The notes under the pieces are model-generated. The model was not told the DNA's origin. It did no database searches and saw only the letters and a program-made list of their open reading frames with translations. DNA of 11,686 nt, from positions 1 to 11,686 of the forward strand of contig JBBSBE010000121.1 in the NCBI GenBank assembly GCA_038251625.1, written 5' to 3'. Below, one piece after another: positions 7,601-11,686 of the stretch. Every line of letters begins with the position of its first letter. Positions within the stretch are counted from its first letter, which is position 1. The stretch is from JBBQXK01 sp038251625 (GTDB taxonomy: Bacteria > Pseudomonadota > Alphaproteobacteria > Rhodobacterales > Rhodobacteraceae). The translations under genes and the position numbers were made by a program.

Positions 7601-8375
7601 AGATCTGGCTCAACTTGCCCTGCACTTGCGAGGCCGCTGCCTCGCGTAATTTCTGAACATTGCCGGACAGATCATTGAATTCACCCAGCAACTGCTGTTT
7701 CAACTGATCCGTATCAACGGTGGGCGCTGCCGATGCGGCCTGCTGCAGCCCGGCCTCGACCGCATCCACAAGCTTGCCAGCCCTTTCCAGCGCATTGTTG
7801 GCGATCTCGGCGCTTGCTGCCTGCAGCGCCTTGGCCAGCTTTTCCACCCCCGCAACGCCGTCGGTCAGCGCCGTACGCAGCTGCGGCACCAGCGCCTTGA
7901 TCCGTTCCTTCAACGCTTCCGCCAGACCGTCGTCCGGCTCTTCAACCGGCGCTTCGATTCCGGGGGCCACCTCTTCGGTTTCCACCTCGTCGGTATCGTC
8001 GCCGTCTTCGTCATCCTCATCTGCCAGACGTTCACCACCCGGCAGAACGATCACGACCTTGCACTTGATGCCCATGGCCGAGAAATGCTTCTTGGCAAGC
8101 TTCGGCAGGGTGCGCGGCACATCTTCGTTGATGACCGACAGTTCCATCACCTTGCCCATCACGTTGAGCACACCGGTGCAGGAAAAGGCGGGCATTCCCC
8201 CCGCCCCTTTTGCGTCGCGGAACATCACATCGGGGCTTTTCAACGGATGCGCCTTCAGCACTACGCCTTCCTTGGCTTTCATCAGCGCAAAGTTCATCGG
8301 CTTTTTCTTGCCGTCCTTGAAAATGCTGTCGATCTCGCTCGCCTGATCCTTCAGCGCCGCGTCATCCTTGGCCAT
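4662..8375 (-). CDS. 1237-residue multidomain protein with papain-like cysteine-hydrolase elements
   Basis: This is an unrecognised large protein with a clear modular build. Residues 22-114 form a compact beta-beta-alpha-beta-beta-alpha-beta domain (PMNFALMKAKEGVVLKAH to CKVVIVLPGG). Residues 118-150 are an acidic linker. Residues 150-295 are long amphipathic helices, probably coiled coil. Residues 299-337 are a Pro/Ala/Gly linker, and 338-475 a second Ala-rich helical region. The C-terminal half has LDQGPVGSCFSTA with Q716 and C722, spaced as the oxyanion Gln and nucleophile of papain-like peptidases. The last 60 residues have VVADTNWGSGADHTFFVF with D1186, N1188 and H1195, then LWMK. A helical, charged segment (about 1060-1172) precedes that block. 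There is no signal peptide, membrane segment or RTX repeat. The start is firm: GGAGG 5 nt upstream of the ATG and a good promoter at 8461-8490. The 195-residue gene follows in the same unit. Cysteine hydrolase activity is inferred. Alternatives are a transglutaminase-like fold, an inactive structural homologue or an exported effector. Confidence 0.85.
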   Translation of the reverse strand: MAKDDAALKDQASEIDSIFKDGKKKPMNFALMKAKEGVVLKAHPLKSPDVMFRDAKGAGGMPAFSCTGVLNVMGKVMELSVINEDVPRTLPKLAKKHFSAMGIKCKVVIVLPGGERLADEDDEDGDDTDEVETEEVAPGIEAPVEEPDDGLAEALKERIKALVPQLRTALTDGVAGVEKLAKALQAASAEIANNALERAGKLVDAVEAGLQQAASAAPTVDTDQLKQQLLGEFNDLSGNVQKLREAAASQVQGKLSQISAMFEAEVERDLKKAGSVLSLMKNFVQAELGKLAPAAADRDPGGAGASTATPPPATPAPAPAAPSPAAPVATGDAPPAAEAEKSFLQRIADAVLEGAAKVVEVVKDNARLLAMAGDYPEAALAAKAAMDGFNTTLGGDLEITPEVLANAAADTGAAKTLVDAAETELAAASALPAGPAATAAVKAAEEKLAAAEAAQTKAEAFEKAAKGKGLLETAITTGPMSPGATRKMSPEAALELVKGAGRDPDLTAVAMEAAGTAVHPDAAAMSLGRVIDLKDAGFEANGTSFNPEYAAEYGASILKMGGHAGPDYFARMDDYMASGRQFLNDPTGEGGAATFGELEQKRSLSVGQAMIGPGGALALDTQGAKDALGDALFNPDTLSNARPALTAHMLETVAFLKDPANAAGASGILQGMPEPPTDPNAISLLQRANGLGPTDPVTKGHAQGAVMASMLKSLDQGPVGSCFSTAPTRRMRESDPLAAMGAYASIAGTGKYKPPFGPEVPVVTNTPPGDDPVMRSWEYSLATSTAQRGASNQRNQLAAAADGGMTGLTDAMKAKAMEGTGGLSPADLAAKQLAEDTKAALQLSKLKNDVGAAFTFIYDPMSVTGVGSDGSSDRGRYILQRISPQKDIRNQADFLAQTTEVALASLAIDPAALEATLVKDHIASPAFITAVTQIWGPPPKKAYLPWEMAGGGQTTEATQALHGDTLTENQMTGELKDPAPPAPRVPEGQRATEVLNGFMAGMAGKADAMVTVRTVGMHGFNALPNDPSLDTLKGATPEARQAALEANMLKPGEGMRDTDIPKEKALELYTAQLQPMIDDEADAAVQALLQAGFDANKPTAAMKPAALDAAIKAATTAARTAGATSAADTWKADEEAKGETITDADYQARLAKEQQERLDALEQEASSAMMNAVFRGKGAPEFVVADTNWGSGADHTFFVFAPDPATGLPALWMKTVPDGSLRKASRDWITAEWAAID

Positions 8376-8380
8376 CCTGA

Positions 8381-8385
8381 CCTCC
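8381..8385 (-). promoter_or_regulatory. Shine-Dalgarno of the 1237-residue-protein gene
   Basis: GGAGG on the - strand ends 5 nt before the ATG at 8375. This strong, well-spaced site decides the start of the large gene and suggests efficient translation. Confidence 0.75.
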
Positions 8386-8415
8386 GAAATGCTGTGTCCA
8401 AATTCAAGTTATCGA

Positions 8416-8434
8416 CCGGCCACAAATTGGCCGG
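8416..8434. promoter_or_regulatory. Perfect inverted repeat in the leader of the large gene
   Basis: CCGGCCA (8416-8422) and TGGCCGG (8428-8434) are exact complements around CAAAT. The element lies between the predicted promoter and the ribosome binding site of the 1237-residue gene, so it is transcribed. It could be an RNA hairpin in the 5' leader or a DNA operator just downstream of the start site. No T-run follows, so it is not a plain terminator. Confidence 0.6.
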
Positions 8435-8460
8435 GTGCTTCGCGTCCGATGCATGGAGAA

Positions 8461-8490
8461 ATTCTAGCGCAGACGCGTGACATCTGGCAA
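8461..8490 (-). promoter_or_regulatory. Sigma70-like promoter for the two-gene unit
   Basis: On the - strand TTGCCA (8490-8485) and TAGAAT (8466-8461) are separated by 18 nt, 4 of 6 and 5 of 6 matches to consensus. The predicted start is near 8455, giving a leader of about 80 nt before the ATG at 8375. This separates the large gene transcriptionally from the upstream aroK-aroB pair. Confidence 0.6.
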
Positions 8491-8547
8491 CTACGGGTTA
8501 TCGTCGACCGTGTATTCACGCTATTTTGCAGGACGTTCATGCAAGAT

Positions 8548-8559
8548 ATGAATATTCAT
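8548..8559. repeat. 12-bp perfect palindrome downstream of aroB
   Basis: ATGAATATTCAT is its own reverse complement. It lies 17 nt past the aroB stop and about 60 nt upstream of the -35 of the large-gene promoter, in an AT-rich patch of an otherwise GC-rich region. This position fits an upstream activator or repressor site for that promoter. The role is unproven. Confidence 0.5.
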
Positions 8560-8575
8560 CCGCAATGTCTTGTTC

Positions 8576-9682
8576 TCAAACGCTCGATTTGTCTTTCAGA
8601 AGCTGCAGAACTGCGTCTCCGGGCACATCTGCGGCGACGAAAGCGTCGCCGATGCCCCGCGCCAGGATGAAGCGCAGCTGGCCGTCCACCACCTTCTTGT
8701 CCTGCGCCATCAGATCGAGAAGCCGCTCGGGCGGTGGCAGGTCGCCGGGAATGTCGGTGGGGTCCACTTTCATCCCCATGGCCACCAGATGCGCACGCAC
8801 GCGGCTTGGCGCTTCCTGCGCGCACAGCCCCAGACGCTGGCTCAACTCGAACGCCAGCGCGCAGCCGATCGCCACGCCTTCGCCGTGAAGCAGCCGGTCC
8901 GAATAGCCGGTGGCCTTTTCCAGCGCATGGCAAAACGTGTGCCCAAGGTTCAAAAGCGCGCGCTCGCCCTCTTCCGTCTCATCCCGCGCGACGATTGCCG
9001 CCTTCATCTCGACCGACCGGCGCACCGCCCGCGCCCGCGAAGCGGGATCACCCGCCGCAAGCGAAGCCCCCGCTCCCTCCAGCCAGTCGAAGAAGGCAGC
9101 GTCACCAAGAAGGCCGTATTTCACCACCTCTCCATAGCCGGACAGAAACGCGCGGTGGCTGAGTGTATCGAGAAGCGATGTATCGGCCAGAACGAGGCTT
9201 GGCTGGTGAAAGGCGCCGACAAGGTTCTTGCCTTGCGGCGTATTGATCCCGGTCTTGCCGCCGACAGAACTGTCCACCTGCGCCAGAAGCGTGGTCGGCA
9301 CCTGCACGAAACGCACCCCGCGCCGCAAGATGGCGGCAGCAAAGCCTGCCAGATCGCCGATCACCCCACCACCGAAGGCAATCACCACATCGCGCCGCTC
9401 GACCCGTGCCTCGAGCAGCCACTCTACCGTGCGCGTCAGTTGCGCCCAGCCCTTTGTCGCCTCGCCGGGCGGCAGTACCAGCGCCTGATGCGCGACCCCT
9501 GCGCCATCGAGGGCTGTCTCCAGCCGCGGCAGATGCAGGCCCGCCACCGTCTCATCGGTCACAATCGTCACGCGCGGGCGCGCCAGCAGCGGCGCGATCT
9601 CGGTTCCCGCGCGGTCGATCAGCCCCGGCCCGATGCGCACCGCGTAGCTGCGCGCGCCAAGCGACACCTTCACTTCATCCAT
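8576..9682 (-). CDS. aroB: 3-dehydroquinate synthase
   Basis: This complete 368-residue protein catalyses the second step of the shikimate pathway: conversion of DAHP to 3-dehydroquinate with release of phosphate, using NAD+ and a divalent metal in the cytoplasm. The Gly-rich NAD-binding motif is at 104-114 (GGGVIGDLAGF). The strongly conserved PTTLLAQVDSSVGGKTGIN is at 129-147. Metal ligands expected in the family are visible as E184 (SGYGEVVKYGLL), H248 (LLNLGHTFCHAL) and H266 (LLHGEGVAIG). The length matches single-domain bacterial AroB (about 360). The ATG at 9682 begins 3 nt after the aroK stop, and its ribosome site (GGAAGGA) lies inside the end of aroK. This indicates translational coupling in an aroK-aroB operon. 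Nothing is atypical. Confidence 0.98.
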   Translation of the reverse strand: MDEVKVSLGARSYAVRIGPGLIDRAGTEIAPLLARPRVTIVTDETVAGLHLPRLETALDGAGVAHQALVLPPGEATKGWAQLTRTVEWLLEARVERRDVVIAFGGGVIGDLAGFAAAILRRGVRFVQVPTTLLAQVDSSVGGKTGINTPQGKNLVGAFHQPSLVLADTSLLDTLSHRAFLSGYGEVVKYGLLGDAAFFDWLEGAGASLAAGDPASRARAVRRSVEMKAAIVARDETEEGERALLNLGHTFCHALEKATGYSDRLLHGEGVAIGCALAFELSQRLGLCAQEAPSRVRAHLVAMGMKVDPTDIPGDLPPPERLLDLMAQDKKVVDGQLRFILARGIGDAFVAADVPGDAVLQLLKDKSSV

Positions 9683-9685
9683 CAG

Positions 9686-10228
9686 TCATCCTTCCAGAAC
9701 ATCCGGCCGCACGGCCAGCGCGGCAAGGACCTTGCGCGCCATGCCCTCGACGGTCAGGGCAGGTTCGGCATCGACCACAAGATTGGCCAGCGCATAAACC
9801 GGCGTCCGCGCGGCATAAAGGTCTCGCAGCGTTTCGCGTGGGTTCGCGGTGCGCAAAAGCGGGCGCGTCGTCTTGTGCCGGACCCGCTGCCACAAGAGAT
9901 CAAGATCGGCACGCAGCCACACCGAAAGCCCCTCGGCGTGGATCAGATCGCGGTTCCCCTCTTGCAAAAACGCGCCCCCCCCGGTCGACAGCACGCAGGG
10001 CCCCGCCTCCAGAAGCCGTGCGATCACCTGGGTTTCCTTGCGCCGAAAGAACGGCTCGCCATCGCGCGAGAAGATCTCGGCGATGCTCTGGTTCGAGGCG
10101 CGCACGATCTCGTCATCCGAATCGCGAAAGGGCACGGCAAGGATCCGGGCAAGCTGCGTTCCGATCGCGGTCTTGCCCGCCCCCATCATGCCCACAAGCA
10201 CCACCGTCTTGCGCAGACGCCCTGTCAC
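9686..10228 (-). CDS. aroK: Shikimate kinase
   Basis: This 180-residue kinase phosphorylates shikimate to shikimate-3-phosphate with ATP. The Walker A/P-loop GMMGAGKT is at residues 13-20. The shikimate-binding DSDDE follows at 36-40, GEPFFRRKE (57-65) supplies the substrate-binding Arg, and STGGGAF is at 81-87. A lid-type TTRPLL segment and the ARTPVY motif are also present, as the family requires. The start is uncertain. GTG at 10228 has AGGGGG 4 nt upstream, and GTG at 10255 (nine residues longer) has AGG about 7 nt upstream. Both leave a normal-length protein. The open frame extends much further upstream to 11161, but that part is antisense to the exported-protein gene and shows no kinase features. 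It is the first gene of aroK-aroB and divergent from the + strand pair at 10385. Confidence 0.95.
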   Translation of the reverse strand: MTGRLRKTVVLVGMMGAGKTAIGTQLARILAVPFRDSDDEIVRASNQSIAEIFSRDGEPFFRRKETQVIARLLEAGPCVLSTGGGAFLQEGNRDLIHAEGLSVWLRADLDLLWQRVRHKTTRPLLRTANPRETLRDLYAARTPVYALANLVVDAEPALTVEGMARKVLAALAVRPDVLEG

Positions 10229-10272
10229 CTTTCCCCCTTTTGGACCTTTCGGCACTTTCTTGCCTGAATGGC

Positions 10273-10301
10273 GTGAACTCACCCGGAATGCCATATATAA
10301 T
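10273..10301 (+). promoter_or_regulatory. Probable promoter of the 44-residue/exported-protein pair
   Basis: A perfect TATAAT (10296-10301) lies 17 nt downstream of GTGAAC (10273-10278), a weak -35. It is in the divergent spacer between aroK and the + strand genes, about 83 nt before the first ATG. The AT-rich TATATAAT core could also serve a promoter for aroK on the other strand, though no good -35 was found there. Confidence 0.5.
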
Positions 10302-10384
10302 CGGCTCCATCGTGCCGGGGCCTGTGGCAACCTGCGGCGCGCAATCGCCGAAGGCACGGCGCGAAAAGAAGGACAGCGGGCAGC

Positions 10385-10519
10385 ATGGGACGGATCTTCA
10401 AGGGGCTTTTGGTGCTGGGGCTGCTGGGTTTTCTGGGCCTTGTCGGCTATGCCTACCTCGGCAACCTGGCGCCGGACCAGACGCAGGTGACCAAGCCGGT
10501 GGTGCTTGATGGGCAATAG
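10385..10519 (+). CDS. 44-residue single-pass membrane protein
   Basis: This short frame runs from ATG at 10385 to TAG at 10517-10519. The N-terminus is basic (MGRIFKG), followed by one hydrophobic helix (about residues 7-25, LLVLGLLGFLGLVGYAYL). A short polar tail ends in KPVVLDGQ. This predicts an inner-membrane protein with the short tail outside the cytoplasm. AGAAGGA lies about 11 nt upstream, with a probable promoter at 10273-10301. Its last codons overlap the start of the next gene by 11 nt, so the two are probably translationally coupled. I do not know its function. It may assist or anchor the exported partner. The protein-like character and tight coupling make it a likely real gene despite its size. 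Confidence 0.72.
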   Translation: MGRIFKGLLVLGLLGFLGLVGYAYLGNLAPDQTQVTKPVVLDGQ

Positions 10520-11686
10520 GCAACTGCGCACCGCGCTTTTTTTGCTGGCGCTTGCCGGTGGCCCCGCAGTGGCGGAAGAGCCGCTTTCCGCGATCGACTG
10601 GCTGTCGAAATCCGTCACCACCCCTGCTGCGGCCCAGCGGCCGAACGAGCCTGCGGCCGTGGAAGGCGCGTTGCCGTCGGATGTGACGGTCTCTGTGCTG
10701 GGCAAATCGTCGCCGGATGCGGCAGGCGTTTTGGCCCCGCGTGTGTCTGGCCTGCCCGCGAACCTCTGGGGGCTGGGTCGCACGGATGAGATTGTGGCGT
10801 TGGTCTCGGGTGAGCGGACGGATGCCCTGCCAGCATTGAAGGGTCTTTTGCTGCGTTTGCTTCTGGCGCAGGTGGATGCCCCGGCCGACAGCGGCGGGAA
10901 GGGCGCGCTTTTGCTGGCCCGGATCGACAAGCTTCTGGACATGGGCGCGCTCGATGAAGCCGAGGCACTGATCGAGGCTGCAGGCGGCGGGTCTGCGGCC
11001 CTTTTTCGGCGTCGCTTCGATGTGGCGATGCTGACCGGCACGGAAGATACCGCCTGCGCCGAACTTGGCCAGAAGCCCGACCTCGCCCCCACCTTCCCGG
11101 CCCGCATCTTTTGCCTTGCCCGGTCGGGCGACTGGTCTGCGGCGGCGCTGAGCCTGCGCACGGCCCAGGCGCTGAATTACGTCACGCCCGCCGAAGATGC
11201 CCTTCTGTCGCGCTTTCTGGATCCTGATCTTTACGAGGGTGAGCCACCGCTCGAGCCGCCTACCCCCGTCACCCCGCTGGTCTGGCGGATGCTAGAGGCG
11301 ATTGGCGAAGGGTTGCCCACACAGGGGCTGCCGCTCGCATTCTCGCATGCCGAACTGCGCGACACCGCCGGTTGGAAGGCGCAGATCGAGGCGGCAGAGC
11401 GGCTGGCGCGGGCCAGCGTGATGCCGCCCAATGCACTTTTGGGCATCTATACCGCCCGTTCACCCGCAGCCTCTGGCGGGGTGTGGGACCGGGTGGAGGC
11501 ATTCCAGCGGTTCGATGCGGCAGTGTCGTCGGGAGAGGCCGACGCGGTGGCGGCACAATTGCCGCGCGTCTGGGCCGCAATGTCGCAAGCCGAACTGGAA
11601 GTGCCCTTTGCCACCCTCTACGCCGAGCCTGTGGCCCGGCTGGGGCTGTCGGGGGAAGCGGCGGCCATCTCGTTCAGGCTGTCGCT
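10509..11686 (+). CDS. Exported protein of unknown function (3' end outside window)
   Basis: The frame is open from ATG at 10509 to the window end (392 residues visible), without a stop. The N-terminus is a clear Sec signal peptide: basic MGNRQLR, hydrophobic TALFLLALAGG, and a likely cleavage after AVA (residue 22) before EEPLSAIDW. The mature part is Ala/Leu-rich and mostly helical, with repeated helix-pair segments such as LLLARIDKLLDMGALDEAEA (about 135-154). This suggests a TPR-like or similar alpha-solenoid, but no defined repeat family can be assigned by eye. Two cysteines lie close together (in TACAEL and IFCLARSG). The likely location is the periplasm. It overlaps the 44-residue membrane-protein gene by 11 nt, so the pair probably works together at the envelope. 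Function is unknown. Confidence 0.85.
   Translation, partial: MGNRQLRTALFLLALAGGPAVAEEPLSAIDWLSKSVTTPAAAQRPNEPAAVEGALPSDVTVSVLGKSSPDAAGVLAPRVSGLPANLWGLGRTDEIVALVSGERTDALPALKGLLLRLLLAQVDAPADSGGKGALLLARIDKLLDMGALDEAEALIEAAGGGSAALFRRRFDVAMLTGTEDTACAELGQKPDLAPTFPARIFCLARSGDWSAAALSLRTAQALNYVTPAEDALLSRFLDPDLYEGEPPLEPPTPVTPLVWRMLEAIGEGLPTQGLPLAFSHAELRDTAGWKAQIEAAERLARASVMPPNALLGIYTARSPAASGGVWDRVEAFQRFDAAVSSGEADAVAAQLPRVWAAMSQAELEVPFATLYAEPVARLGLSGEAAAISFRLS

Noticed and set aside
6273..8346. Long + strand frames opposite the 1237-residue gene
   Set aside because: Their composition (Arg/Gly/Cys-rich, or Ser/Ala-rich) is typical of antisense frames. The - strand protein has coherent domains, a strong ribosome site and a promoter.
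4662..8375. RTX toxin or type VI secretion effector label for the large protein
   Set aside because: There are no glycine-rich nonapeptide repeats, no recognised PAAR, VgrG, Hcp or MIX element, and no secretion genes in the window. The label would go beyond the evidence.
3893..8560. Genomic island integrated at tRNA-Gln, carrying the two-gene unit
   Set aside because: I saw no copy of the tRNA 3' end near 8376-8575 and no integrase. The base composition is similar to the flanks. Comparison with relatives would be decisive.
8570..10267. 565-codon + strand frame opposite aroB-aroK
   Set aside because: It is an antisense shadow of two unmistakable shikimate-pathway genes, expected from GC-skewed codon use.
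10256..11161. Long upstream extension of the aroK reading frame on the - strand
   Set aside because: It has no kinase motifs and a low-complexity Ser/Arg/Pro composition. It is antisense to a gene with a clear signal peptide and protein-like codon pattern.
1..11686. CRISPR array or insertion sequence
   Set aside because: There are no regularly spaced direct repeats beyond the two-copy 14-mer at 1665-1694, and no transposase-like frame or paired terminal inverted repeats.

Overview
The window reads as chromosomal DNA of a high-GC alphaproteobacterium, most likely a member of the Rhodobacteraceae (Rhodobacter/Paracoccus/Roseobacter type). The evidence is the sequence character of S2, EF-Ts, AroK and AroB, the alphaproteobacterial tRNA-Gln(TTG), and pervasive open antisense frames from third-position GC bias. 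There are no transposases, integrases, CRISPR arrays or phage genes.

Layout. Bases 1-1411 hold the end of rpsB (S2) and all of tsf (EF-Ts) on the + strand, with a GC-rich hairpin between them and a strong, apparently bidirectional terminator after tsf (1431-1460). A gene-poor stretch follows (1461-1689) with a long imperfect hairpin and a 14-bp tandem repeat that overlaps the stop of the next gene. From there to 10228 all protein genes are on the - strand: an orphan LuxR-type regulator (1690-2484), a HI0933/YhiN-family flavoprotein (2617-3792), then, interrupted by a + strand tRNA-Gln (3893-3967), a two-gene unit of unknown function (4045-4632 and 4662-8375), and the shikimate-pathway pair aroB-aroK (8576-10228). 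At 10385 the direction flips to + with a 44-residue single-pass membrane protein, overlapped by a gene for an exported protein that runs off the window end.

The most interesting part is 4045-8490. A 1237-residue multidomain protein and a 195-residue partner share one transcription unit with its own sigma70-like promoter (8461-8490) and a leader hairpin (8416-8434). The large protein has a compact N-terminal alpha/beta domain, an acidic linker, a helical/coiled-coil segment, a Pro/Ala linker, and a long C-terminal half. That half carries a Gln...Gly-Ser-Cys element (Q716, C722) and, some 470 residues later, a Asp-Thr-Asn-Trp...Asp-His block (1186-1195). The layout resembles a papain-like or transglutaminase-like cysteine hydrolase interrupted by a large insertion. 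I do not recognise either protein as a named system. A proteolytic or toxin-like role for the large protein, with the small one as partner, is inference.

The remaining genes are housekeeping: translation (rpsB, tsf, tRNA-Gln) and aromatic amino-acid synthesis (aroK then aroB, 3 nt apart). The LuxR protein has no luxI in the window and appears altered at a usual signal-contact position.
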